Source of the DNA: an uncultured Eubacteriales bacterium
Lineage (GTDB): Bacteria; Bacillota; Clostridia; Oscillospirales; Oscillospiraceae
Direction: 5' to 3'
NCBI GenBank assembly: GCA_900547315.1
Contig: URGI01000033.1
Coordinates: 1 to 20,318, forward strand
DNA length: 20,318 nt
Part shown: positions 7,832 to 14,920 of the stretch, piece by piece
Layout: the number at the start of each line of letters is the position of its first letter
Numbering within the stretch: position 1 is the first letter of the stretch
Position numbers and translations under genes: made by a program
Notes under the pieces: model-generated
Database searches by the model: none
What the model saw: only the letters and a program-made list of their open reading frames with translations
Told to the model about the DNA's origin: nothing

Positions 7832-8314
7832 ATGGATTGCGAAATACCGATAGGCGCGCGCTTCTCGATACTGCACCGCAGCTTCCGGCGGCGCATCGAC
7901 GAGCTTATCGGCGAGCAGGGACTCACGGGAGTTCAGGGCTTCGTGCTTTGCGAGCTGCACCGCATGGAGATGGCCGGACTTGAGGAGATAAACCAGCGTG
8001 ACCTCGAACGTGCGACGCACCTCAGCCACCCGACGCTCAACGAGATAATCAAACGTCTTGAGGCCAAGGGCTTCGTGAGCTGCCGCGTGAGCACGCGCGA
8101 CCGGCGCTCGAAATGCATCGTCTCCGCGCCGATGGCCGGAGAGGTGTTCCGCTGCATGGACAGCCTTGACCGCACGGTCTTTGACGAGCTGTGCCGCGGG
8201 CTGAGTGAGAAGCAGACAGCCGAGTTTCTGAATACCACTGATATTATGCTGAAAAACGCCATGGACATGTACCCCGCGCAATGTCTCGGCGGGAAGGGAT
8301 GTGACGGCACATGA
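7832..8314 (+). CDS. MarR-family transcriptional regulator
   Basis: A 160-residue winged helix-turn-helix regulator of the MarR family. An N-terminal dimerisation helix is followed by the DNA-binding region. It includes an Asn-Gln-Arg-Asp-Leu-Glu turn, a recognition helix around Ser-His-Pro-Thr-Leu, and the wing Ser-Thr-Arg-Asp-Arg-Arg-Ser. The Asp-x-Arg wing is typical of the family. I start at 7832 because AGAGGTGAG lies just before it and the promoter covers the earlier ATG at 7787. The gene overlaps the first ABC exporter gene by 4 bases (ATGA). This MarR-ABC-ABC order is a common Firmicutes drug- or toxin-responsive arrangement. It probably represses its own operon until a ligand binds, and may also act on the divergent amidohydrolase gene. 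Confidence 0.93.
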   Translation: MDCEIPIGARFSILHRSFRRRIDELIGEQGLTGVQGFVLCELHRMEMAGLEEINQRDLERATHLSHPTLNEIIKRLEAKGFVSCRVSTRDRRSKCIVSAPMAGEVFRCMDSLDRTVFDELCRGLSEKQTAEFLNTTDIMLKNAMDMYPAQCLGGKGCDGT

Positions 8315-10053
8315 TAAAAAGACTTGCCGGATGCGTGAGAGAATACAAAAAGCCCACGATTCTCACGCTGATCTTTATAGTGGGCGAAGCGTTTATCGAG
8401 ACCTTTATCCCGTTTATAACCGCAAAGCTTGTGAACCTGATAAAATATAACGCTCCGATGGAGCAGGTCGTGCGCATCGGACTGTTTCTGGTGCTGATGG
8501 CCTGTCTGTCGCTCTGCTGCGGCGGCATCGCGGGCGCGACCTGTGCCAAAGCGTCCACAGGCTTCGCGCGCAATCTGCGCCACGATATGTTCGAGCGTGT
8601 GCAGAGCTTCTCGTTTGAGAATATCGACAGGTTCTCCTCCGCCTCGCTCGTAACGCGTATGACCACTGACGTCAGCAACGTCCAGATGTCGTTCATGATG
8701 ATAATCCGCATGGCGATCCGCTGCCCGTTGATGTTCATATTCTGCATCGTGATGGCCTTCATCATGGGCGGCAAGCTCGCGCTGACCTTCGTGGTCGTTG
8801 TGCCGGTGCTCATATTCGGCCTGCTGATGATAGCGCGCAAGGCGATGCCCGCGTTCCGCGCCGTGTTCCGCAAGTATGACCGGCTCAACGAGTCGATCGA
8901 AGAGAACGTCCGCGCAATGCGCGTCGTCAAGGGCTTCGCGCGCGAGGACTATGAAAAGCAGAAGTTCGGCGCAGCGTCCGAGGATATCTGCGGCGACTTC
9001 ACCCATGCCGAGCGCATCGTCGCGCTCAACTCCCCGCTCATGCAGCTGTGCGTGTACTTCAACATGGTGTTCATAATGATAGTCGGCTCCAAGCTCGTCA
9101 TCACGAGCGGCGGCCAGACCATCGACGTCGGCCAGATGTCCGCCATGCTGACCTACGGCTTCCAGATACTCATGTCGCTGATGATGATCTCCATGATCTA
9201 CGTCATGCTCACGATGTCCGCAGAGTCCGCAAAGCGTATCTGCGAGGTTCTGGCCGAGGAGCCTGCGCTCAGTAATCCCGAAAACCCCGTCACCGAGGTC
9301 AAGGACGGCTCAGTCGACTTCGACGGCGTTTCGTTCAAGTATTCCGCAAAGGCGAAGAAATTCGCCCTGCGTGATATCGACCTGCACATCGCCGCCGGCA
9401 TGACTGTCGGCATTCTCGGCGGCACCGGCTCCAGCAAGACCACGCTCATCCAGCTCATCTCCCGCCTTTACGACACCACCGAGGGCAGCGTCCGCGTCGG
9501 CGGCGTGGACGTGCGCGATTACGACATGGAGACACTGCGAAACAGCGTCGCGGTCGTGCTTCAGAAAAATCTGCTGTTCTCCGGCACGATAAAGGATAAC
9601 CTCCGCTGGGGCAATCCCGACGCGACTGACGAAGAGCTCGTCGCGGCCTGCAAGCTCGCGCAGGCGGATGATTTTGTCCGCTCCTTCCCCGACAGCTACG
9701 ACACATGGATCGAGCAGGGCGGCACGAACGTCTCCGGCGGCCAGAAGCAGCGCCTGTGCATCGCGCGCGCACTGCTCAAGAAGCCGAAGGTGCTGATCCT
9801 CGACGACTCGACCAGCGCCGTCGATACCCGCACCGACGCGCTCATCCGCGCGGGCTTCAAAGCCTATATCCCCGAGACCACAAAGATAATCATCGCGCAG
9901 CGCGTGGCCTCCGTGCAGGACGCCGACATGATAATCGTCATGGACAACGGCCGCATCGCCGCGACCGGCACTCACGACGAGCTGCTGCGCTCCAGCGAAA
10001 TATACCGCGAGGTCTGCCAGCAGCAGGCGAACGGAGGCGACAACGATGAGTGA
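8311..10053 (+). CDS. Heterodimeric ABC exporter, degenerate-site subunit (permease plus ATPase)
   Basis: A 580-residue type IV ABC half-transporter. A six-helix membrane domain covers about residues 1-310 and a nucleotide-binding domain about 330-580. Walker A is Gly-Gly-Thr-Gly-Ser-Ser-Lys-Thr (370-377), with Ser375 where most families have Gly. The signature Val-Ser-Gly-Gly-Gln (474-478) is intact. Walker B ends Asp498-Asp499, so the catalytic Glu is replaced by Asp, and the switch His is replaced by Gln530. These changes mark the degenerate half of heterodimeric exporters such as TM287/288 or BmrCD. It overlaps marR upstream and its partner gene downstream by 8 bases. Probable function is ATP-driven export of an amphipathic or toxic compound; the substrate is unknown. 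Confidence 0.92.
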   Translation: MIKRLAGCVREYKKPTILTLIFIVGEAFIETFIPFITAKLVNLIKYNAPMEQVVRIGLFLVLMACLSLCCGGIAGATCAKASTGFARNLRHDMFERVQSFSFENIDRFSSASLVTRMTTDVSNVQMSFMMIIRMAIRCPLMFIFCIVMAFIMGGKLALTFVVVVPVLIFGLLMIARKAMPAFRAVFRKYDRLNESIEENVRAMRVVKGFAREDYEKQKFGAASEDICGDFTHAERIVALNSPLMQLCVYFNMVFIMIVGSKLVITSGGQTIDVGQMSAMLTYGFQILMSLMMISMIYVMLTMSAESAKRICEVLAEEPALSNPENPVTEVKDGSVDFDGVSFKYSAKAKKFALRDIDLHIAAGMTVGILGGTGSSKTTLIQLISRLYDTTEGSVRVGGVDVRDYDMETLRNSVAVVLQKNLLFSGTIKDNLRWGNPDATDEELVAACKLAQADDFVRSFPDSYDTWIEQGGTNVSGGQKQRLCIARALLKKPKVLILDDSTSAVDTRTDALIRAGFKAYIPETTKIIIAQRVASVQDADMIIVMDNGRIAATGTHDELLRSSEIYREVCQQQANGGDNDE

Positions 10054-11956
10054 TAAGATCAAAAACGCGCCCCCGATGGCGAAAAAGGGCAACATCGGCC
10101 GCGTGATAAAGAAGCTCGTAGGCTACTACCCCGTGCTCGCCCCGCTCACGGCGCTGTGCATTCTGTTCTCCGCCATTGTATCTTCCATTCCGTCGATATT
10201 CATGCAGAACGTGCTGTCCATCGTCGAAAAATACTACAAGCTCGGCGACTGGTCAACAGCCAAGGCCGAGATAATGCCGTGGGTCACGGCGCTGATCGTC
10301 CTGTACGTGCTGTCGATACTGTCCATGACGCTGTACAGCCAGCTCATGGCTTATATGACGCAGGGCTTCCTCAACAAGCTCCGCCGCGAGATGTTCGACG
10401 GAATGCAGGATCTGCCGATAAAATACTTCGACACCCATCAGCACGGCGACATCATGAGCTACTACACCAACGATATCGACACGCTCCGCCAGCTCGTCTC
10501 GCAGGCGATCCCCTCGTTCATTCAGGCCGGTGCGATCGTGCTGTGCGTGCTTGCGATCATGCTGTATTACAGCATCCTGATGACGCTGGTGCTGCTGCTC
10601 GGCGTAGTAGCAATGATCTTCGTTGCGAAGAAGGTCGGCGGCGGTTCCGCGCGCTTTTTCCTGCGCCAGCAGAAGTCCGTCGCCAAGACCGAGGGCTATA
10701 TTCAGGAGATGATGAACGGTCAGAAGGTCGTCAAGGTGTTCTGCCACGAAGATGCGTGCCTTGCGGGCTTCGACGAGATAAACGACGCACTCTGCGACGA
10801 CAGCTTCCGCGCCAACGCCTACGCGAACATCCTCGGCCCCATCATCGGCAACATCGGCAATGTCCTGTACGTCACTCTGGCGCTTGTCGGCGGCGTGTTC
10901 CTGCTGGCAAACATCCCGAATGTCAGCATTTCCGGTGCAGCGTTCAGCGTGAGCATCCTCGTGCCGTTCCTGAACATGTCCAAGCAGTTCACCGGCAACG
11001 TCAACCAGCTCTCCCAGCAGATAAACGCCATCGTCATGGCCGGCGCCGGCGCCGAGCGTATCTTCACGCTCATAGAGGAAAAGCCCGAGGCCGACAACGG
11101 CTATGTCACCCTCGTTAACGCGAACATCGCGCCTGACGGCACGATCACAGAGAGCGCCGAGCGCACCGGACACTGGGCGTGGCGGCATCCGCACAGCAAC
11201 GGCAGCCTCACCTATACCGAGCTGCGCGGCGACGTGCGCATGGTGGATGTCGATTTCGGCTACGAGGAGGGCAAGGAGGTTCTGCACGACGTGTCGGTTT
11301 ACGCCGAGCCGGGGCAGAAGGTCGCCTTCGTCGGCGCGACCGGCGCAGGCAAGACCACGATCACGAACCTCATCAACCGCTTCTACGACATTGCCGACGG
11401 CAAGATACGCTACGACGGCATAAATATCAACAAGATAAAGAAATCCGACCTGCGCCGTTCGCTCGGCCTCGTGCTTCAGGACACGAACCTCTTCACCGGC
11501 AGCGTGCTTGACAACATCCGCTACGGACGGCTGGACGCAACGGATGAGGAGTGCATCGCGGCGGCGGAGCTTGCGGGCGCGGACGATTTCATAACACGTC
11601 TGCCCGACGGCTACAACACGCAGCTCACCAATAACGGCGCGAACCTCTCGCAGGGTCAGCGGCAGCTCATCGCGATCGCGCGCGCCGCGGTCGCCGACCC
11701 GCCGGTCATGATCCTCGACGAGGCGACCAGCTCCATCGACACGCGCACCGAGGCGATAGTCCAGCGCGGCATGGATAAGCTCATGGAAGGACGCACGGTG
11801 TTCGTCATAGCGCACCGTCTCTCCACGGTCAAGAACTCCGATGTCATCATGGTTCTCGACCACGGCCGCATAATCGAGCGCGGCAGCCATGAAAAGCTCA
11901 TTGCCGAAAAGGGCGTGTACTATCAGCTCTATACCGGCGCATTCGAGCTTGAATAA
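10046..11956 (+). CDS. Heterodimeric ABC exporter, catalytic subunit (permease plus ATPase)
   Basis: A 636-residue partner of the preceding half-transporter. The membrane domain covers about residues 20-345 and the nucleotide-binding domain about 395-636. Walker A is canonical (Gly430 to Thr437, with Gly435-Lys436). Walker B has the catalytic Glu (Asp558-Glu559), and the switch His590 is present. The signature is Leu-Ser-Gln-Gly-Gln (534-538), with Gln in place of Gly. This is expected because this signature faces the degenerate site of the partner. An extra segment of about 45 residues (about 351-395, Trp- and His-rich) links the two domains; I recall similar linkers in clostridial homologues. 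GGAGG lies inside the end of the upstream gene. The gene ends the operon at a terminator. Confidence 0.93.
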   Translation: MSDKIKNAPPMAKKGNIGRVIKKLVGYYPVLAPLTALCILFSAIVSSIPSIFMQNVLSIVEKYYKLGDWSTAKAEIMPWVTALIVLYVLSILSMTLYSQLMAYMTQGFLNKLRREMFDGMQDLPIKYFDTHQHGDIMSYYTNDIDTLRQLVSQAIPSFIQAGAIVLCVLAIMLYYSILMTLVLLLGVVAMIFVAKKVGGGSARFFLRQQKSVAKTEGYIQEMMNGQKVVKVFCHEDACLAGFDEINDALCDDSFRANAYANILGPIIGNIGNVLYVTLALVGGVFLLANIPNVSISGAAFSVSILVPFLNMSKQFTGNVNQLSQQINAIVMAGAGAERIFTLIEEKPEADNGYVTLVNANIAPDGTITESAERTGHWAWRHPHSNGSLTYTELRGDVRMVDVDFGYEEGKEVLHDVSVYAEPGQKVAFVGATGAGKTTITNLINRFYDIADGKIRYDGININKIKKSDLRRSLGLVLQDTNLFTGSVLDNIRYGRLDATDEECIAAAELAGADDFITRLPDGYNTQLTNNGANLSQGQRQLIAIARAAVADPPVMILDEATSSIDTRTEAIVQRGMDKLMEGRTVFVIAHRLSTVKNSDVIMVLDHGRIIERGSHEKLIAEKGVYYQLYTGAFELE

Positions 11957-11961
11957 AGCGC

Positions 11962-11995
11962 ATCCCCCTCACGGTCTTTGGATCGTGAGGGGGAT
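11962..11995 (+). terminator. Terminator of the marR/ABC exporter operon
   Basis: Arms 11962-11973 and 11984-11995 form a perfect 12-bp GC-rich stem with a 10-base loop, 6 bases after the exporter stop. Only ATTTG follows directly, with a five-T run slightly further on, so efficiency may be moderate. Confidence 0.7.
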
Positions 11996-12036
11996 ATTTG
12001 CGCAATTTTTGCGTTCCGGATTTTAGCGCATCATAT

Positions 12037-12065
12037 AAAAAAGCGGCGCGCTGAAGCAGCGCGCC
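12037..12065 (-). terminator. Strong intrinsic terminator of the candidate small RNA
   Basis: On the minus strand, a perfect 9-bp GC-rich stem (plus 12057-12065 with 12045-12053) and a 3-base loop are followed by GC and six T (plus 12037-12042). Confidence 0.85.
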
Positions 12066-12147
12066 AAGTAAGGTGGCAAGAGGGATCTCCTGCCGGTGGG
12101 ATAAAGATATGAGCCGGTCTTTCAAAAAGACCAATTGGATAAGCTGT
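12037..12147 (-). ncRNA. Candidate orphan small RNA, about 110 nt
   Basis: A minus-strand transcription unit without a reading frame. It has a promoter (plus 12154-12182) and an expected start near 12147. Three hairpins follow: a 7-bp stem with arms 12116-12122 and 12126-12132, an 8-bp stem with one mismatch at 12075-12094, and a terminator at 12045-12065. Between and within them are C-rich stretches, including CCACCTTAC (plus 12068-12076) and ATCCCACC (plus 12095-12102), which could pair with Shine-Dalgarno sequences. Firmicutes regulatory RNAs such as FsrA and RsaE use C-rich motifs in this way. I do not recognise it as a known riboswitch, 6S, SRP or tmRNA. It is convergent with the exporter operon. 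Existence is supported by signals only. Confidence 0.5.
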
Positions 12148-12153
12148 GATTAA

Positions 12154-12182
12154 ATAATATACCGCGGCCGTATTTTTGTAAA
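12154..12182 (-). promoter_or_regulatory. Promoter of the candidate small RNA
   Basis: On the minus strand, TTTACA (plus 12177-12182) and TATTAT (plus 12154-12159) are separated by 17 bases. No reading frame of note follows before the terminator at 12037-12065. Confidence 0.6.
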
Positions 12183-12223
12183 GAGCGAGGAAAGTCGCTC
12201 CGGCACTAGTTTTGTCGAACGCA

Positions 12224-12250
12224 TATTTTTCCGCAATACGGGGAAAATAT
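12224..12250 (+). other. Stem-loop upstream of the DUF378 gene
   Basis: ATATTTTTCC (12224-12233) pairs with GGGAAAATAT (12241-12250), with one G-T pair and a 7-base loop. No T-run follows, so it is not a terminator. It could be an operator or a leader structure. Confidence 0.35.
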
Positions 12251-12280
12251 CCTCGATAAAACAAGAGAGGAGTTTTACCC

Positions 12281-12493
12281 ATGATAATGGATCGCATTGC
12301 GCTGATATTGGCCATCGTCGGCGGACTCAACTGGGGCAGCATCGGGCTGTTTCGCTTTGATATCGTGGCGTGGCTGTTCGGTGGCCAGACCGCGACCGTC
12401 AGCCGCGTTGTATATACTCTGGTAGGGCTGGCGGCACTGTGGTGCATTTCCCTGCTTTTCCGCAGCGACGCCGTCACCGACGAGGGCATATGA
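12281..12493 (+). CDS. DUF378-family small membrane protein
   Basis: A 70-residue protein of the DUF378 (YuzA-like) family. It has two hydrophobic helices and the family-typical early segment Gly-Gly-Leu-Asn-Trp-Gly, followed by an aromatic turn before the second helix. Its biochemical role is unknown. GAGAGGAG precedes the start; the ATG at 12287 is an alternative two codons in. It stands alone between the candidate small RNA and a very strong terminator. Confidence 0.85.
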   Translation: MIMDRIALILAIVGGLNWGSIGLFRFDIVAWLFGGQTATVSRVVYTLVGLAALWCISLLFRSDAVTDEGI

Positions 12494-12523
12494 CCGCCGC
12501 AGAATAACAGACCCGCATAGACA

Positions 12524-12567
12524 GCTCCCCCACCGGCTGACGAGTCAGCCGGTGGGGGAGCGTTTTT
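12524..12567 (+). terminator. Very strong intrinsic terminator after the DUF378 gene
   Basis: A perfect 17-bp stem (12524-12540 with 12545-12561) and a CGAG loop are followed by GTTTTTTGTTTT. The minus-strand side has no T-run, but the hairpin also lies just beyond the convergent mrp gene. Confidence 0.95.
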
Positions 12568-12576
12568 TGTTTTATA

Positions 12577-13404
12577 TCATCTGAGCACAGTGTCCGCGAG
12601 CGCCGCGACATAGTCGCAGTCGATGTCCTCGACGCGCCCTTCATCCACGAGCCGCGCGGAATCCGGATTGATAGGCAGACGGATGAACGCATCTATACCG
12701 TATATTGCGGCGAGCTTCTGTACCTTGCTCTCTCCGAATATCTCATGCACCTTGCCGCAGTCGGGGCAAATGAAATACGACATGTTCTCCACCAGCGACA
12801 GCACCGGCACCTTCATCATGCGAGCCATCTTGACCGCTTTCTCGACGATCATACCCACAAGATCCTGCGGAGAGCTGACTATAACTATCCCGTCCAGCGG
12901 CAGCCCCTGCATGACCGTCAGCGGAACATCGCCGGTTCCTGGCGGCAGGTCTATGAACATATAATCCACATCATCCCACATGACCTCGCTCCAGAACTGC
13001 GCTACGACACCCGCAATAACGGGGCCGCGCCAAAGCACAGGTTCCTCGGGGGCATCCAGCAGAAGATTCATACTGACCATCTGTATCCCGCTTGGGGTAG
13101 TGACAGGCAGCATATGATCAGCCGCGGCGCGCATACGCTCAGATACGCCGAACGCTTTCGGGATCGATGGCCCCGTAAGGTCGGCGTCAAGTATCGCGGT
13201 GCGGAAACCACGGCGCTGGGTCTCCGCGGCGAGCAGGCTCGTCACCATGGATTTGCCCACGCCGCCCTTTCCGCTTACAACCGCGATCACCTTCTTGACC
13301 GACGCGCCTGGCATTAGTTTTTCCATAAGGCTTTCATCGCGATGAAATTCGCTGCTCCCGCAGCCCGACGAGCATGTGGAGCAGTTATGCGTGCATTCAC
13401 TCAT
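12577..13404 (-). CDS. mrp: Mrp/NBP35-type Fe-S cluster carrier ATPase
   Basis: A 275-residue P-loop ATPase of the Mrp/ApbC/NBP35 family, cytoplasmic carriers that deliver Fe-S clusters to target proteins. An N-terminal Cys cluster (Cys4, Cys8, Cys11, Cys15) precedes the deviant Walker A motif Gly-Lys-Gly-Gly-Val-Gly-Lys-Ser (45-52). The Asp-Leu-Pro-Pro-Gly-Thr-Gly-Asp motif lies at about 152-159. Cys213-x2-Cys216 is the pair that bridges a cluster between two subunits in the family. I start at 13404 rather than at the longer in-frame ATG (13548). GGAGGAACG lies before 13404, and the Cys-rich start matches clostridial Mrp proteins. The start overlaps the end of hypB by 8 bases, so the two are co-translated. 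Last gene of the cluster. Confidence 0.92.
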   Translation of the reverse strand: MSECTHNCSTCSSGCGSSEFHRDESLMEKLMPGASVKKVIAVVSGKGGVGKSMVTSLLAAETQRRGFRTAILDADLTGPSIPKAFGVSERMRAAADHMLPVTTPSGIQMVSMNLLLDAPEEPVLWRGPVIAGVVAQFWSEVMWDDVDYMFIDLPPGTGDVPLTVMQGLPLDGIVIVSSPQDLVGMIVEKAVKMARMMKVPVLSLVENMSYFICPDCGKVHEIFGESKVQKLAAIYGIDAFIRLPINPDSARLVDEGRVEDIDCDYVAALADTVLR

Positions 13405-14077
13405 TTTCGCCGTTCCTCCATTTCTCCGTTTCTTCCAGCAGCCACGCGGCAAGCGCATCGACGCCCTCGCCGGTGCGCGCGGATATCGGAAATATCTTTG
13501 CGTTCGGGTTCCGGCGCAGGATATAGCTGCGGCACTTTTCAAGGTCAAAATCGAAATACGGCATGACGTCTATCTTGTTGATTATCACTGCATCACATAT
13601 CGTAAACATCAGCGGGTATTTCAGCGGCTTATCGTGTCCCTCCGGAACGGACAGTATCATCGCGTTCTTCACGGCGCCCGTATCGAACTCGGCTGGACAA
13701 ACAAGATTGCCGACATTTTCAAGTATCGCAAGGTCGATATCATCCGCGCCAAGTCCGGCGAGTCCCTGACGCGTCATATCCGCATCAAGATGGCACATAC
13801 CGCCGGTATGCAGCTGTATCACCTTCGCGCCGGAGCCTTCGATGGTGCGCGCGTCGACATCGGAGTCGATATCCGCCTCCATTACGCCGATCCGAAGCTT
13901 ATCCTTCAGCCTCGCTATGACCGCCATAAGCGTAGTCGTCTTGCCGGAGCCGGGAGACGACATCAGATTCAGCAAAAAAGTTCTGTCGCGCCGAAGCTGC
14001 TCGCGCAGGAGTTTCGCGTCGGCATCGTTATTCTCAAAAATGCTCTGTTTTACTTCGAGCACCTTGAAGCTATCCAT
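13397..14077 (-). CDS. hypB: HypB, nickel-inserting GTPase
   Basis: A 226-residue SIMIBI-class GTPase that, with HypA, delivers nickel to hydrogenases or other nickel enzymes. The P-loop is Ser-Pro-Gly-Ser-Gly-Lys-Thr-Thr (41-48). The dimer-interface metal site Cys95-His96 and Cys127 falls at exactly the positions known from the Methanocaldococcus protein. The guanine-specificity motif Asn-Lys-Ile-Asp is at 167-170. The His-rich nickel-storage N-terminus of some HypB proteins is absent. I start at 14077, behind AGAGAGGT, not at the in-frame ATG at 14131, which lies beyond a terminator hairpin. That hairpin separates it from cooC upstream, and mrp overlaps its end. No hydrogenase is visible, so its target is unknown. 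Confidence 0.95.
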   Translation of the reverse strand: MDSFKVLEVKQSIFENNDADAKLLREQLRRDRTFLLNLMSSPGSGKTTTLMAVIARLKDKLRIGVMEADIDSDVDARTIEGSGAKVIQLHTGGMCHLDADMTRQGLAGLGADDIDLAILENVGNLVCPAEFDTGAVKNAMILSVPEGHDKPLKYPLMFTICDAVIINKIDVMPYFDFDLEKCRSYILRRNPNAKIFPISARTGEGVDALAAWLLEETEKWRNGENE

Positions 14078-14095
14078 GGTAATACCTCTCTTTTT

Positions 14096-14128
14096 AAAAA
14101 CTCCGGAGCGGCAGAACCCGCTCCGGAG
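14096..14128 (-). terminator. Terminator-like hairpin between cooC and hypB
   Basis: On the minus strand, an 11-bp perfect stem (plus 14118-14128 with 14101-14111) and a 6-base loop are followed by TTTTT (plus 14096-14100). It begins 7 bases after the cooC stop and ends 18 bases before the hypB start. There is no room for a promoter between it and hypB. Confidence 0.8.
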
Positions 14129-14135
14129 CAAGATT

Positions 14136-14900
14136 TTATGCCGGCTCGGAAAGTATCTTCTTGACCATTTCCTTCACGGCGTCCAGCGCCGCGTTATCGT
14201 CGCTTATCGCGTCAAGCCCCTTACCGGCAAGGTTGAGCGATGCGATCTCCTGATCATAGCCGACGAAACCCAGCACGTCCACGCCAAGGCGTCCGGCAAG
14301 CTCCTCCATTATCGGCTTGTTTTTTTCGTCATAGCGGCAGCCGATCATGCACTTGTTGGAATACGGCAGATTCAGCTCATCGACCATGTCCGTTATTCTC
14401 TCTGCGGTCTCGAAGCTGAGCTTCGACTGGTCGCAGACTATGATGAGCGTATCGGAATTGCTGCCCGTGCCGCGCGAGAAATGCTCAAGCCCCGCGTCAA
14501 AGTCGATGATAACGAGGTCATACATATTCATCGTTTCGGAGAATATGTTGTTGAGCACGCTATTTATAGTGCAGTAACAGCCCGCACCCTTTCTGCGTCC
14601 CATGACGACGAAATCGAAATAGTCGCCGTGGTACACTGCGTCGTAAAAGTCGGCGCGCAGCTTTTCTCCCGCGACGCCCTCGTCGAGCGTCTTTTTGCGC
14701 TTGTCAACGGCCTCGCCTATCGTGGTCTCGTATTTGACATTGAGCGTAGTGGCAAGATTCGCATCTGGGTCAGCGTCGATAACAAGTATCTGGTCGCACA
14801 GGCCGAGAGATTTGACCGCCTTGACAAACAGGGACGCGGTGGTAGTCTTGCCAGTGCCGCCCTTGCCTGAGAACGATATTATGCGTGTTTGTTTCTTCAT
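14136..14900 (-). CDS. cooC: CooC-type nickel-insertion ATPase
   Basis: A 254-residue deviant Walker ATPase of the CooC family, which matures the nickel-iron-sulfur C-cluster of CO dehydrogenase and related sites. The deviant P-loop Gly-Lys-Gly-Gly-Thr-Gly-Lys-Thr is at 12-19. The diagnostic Gly-Cys108-Tyr-Cys110 motif corresponds to the metal-binding Cys-x-Cys of characterised CooC. The Asp-Phe-Asp-Ala-Gly-Leu-Glu-His-Phe-Ser-Arg stretch (133-143) is also a family signature. A purine-rich ribosome site lies before the ATG, 20 bases after the upstream gene. No CO dehydrogenase gene occurs here. It therefore either serves an enzyme encoded elsewhere or a different nickel protein. Assignment to the CooC/AcsF group is firm; the partner is not. 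Confidence 0.9.
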   Translation of the reverse strand: MKKQTRIISFSGKGGTGKTTTASLFVKAVKSLGLCDQILVIDADPDANLATTLNVKYETTIGEAVDKRKKTLDEGVAGEKLRADFYDAVYHGDYFDFVVMGRRKGAGCYCTINSVLNNIFSETMNMYDLVIIDFDAGLEHFSRGTGSNSDTLIIVCDQSKLSFETAERITDMVDELNLPYSNKCMIGCRYDEKNKPIMEELAGRLGVDVLGFVGYDQEIASLNLAGKGLDAISDDNAALDAVKEMVKKILSEPA

Positions 14901-14920
14901 ATTTTTCCCTTTCCTTTAAA

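Larger units (their letters stand above)
11957..12280. other. 324-base intergenic region: terminator, candidate sRNA, upstream hairpin
   Basis: No protein gene is supported here. It contains the exporter terminator (11962-11995), a minus-strand small-RNA candidate with terminator and promoter (12037-12182), a plus-strand stem-loop (12224-12250) and the DUF378 ribosome site (about 12264-12271). I see no convincing promoter for the DUF378 gene. Confidence 0.7.

Noticed and set aside
10253..11890. 545-codon open frame antisense to the second ABC exporter gene
   Set aside because: A shadow of the exporter frame; the composition is implausible, and the sense strand has every expected ABC motif.
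13405..13548. Longer N-terminus for Mrp from an ATG at 13548
   Set aside because: The extra 48 residues lie inside hypB and are Arg-rich shadow sequence. The ATG at 13404 has a ribosome site and gives the family's Cys-rich start.
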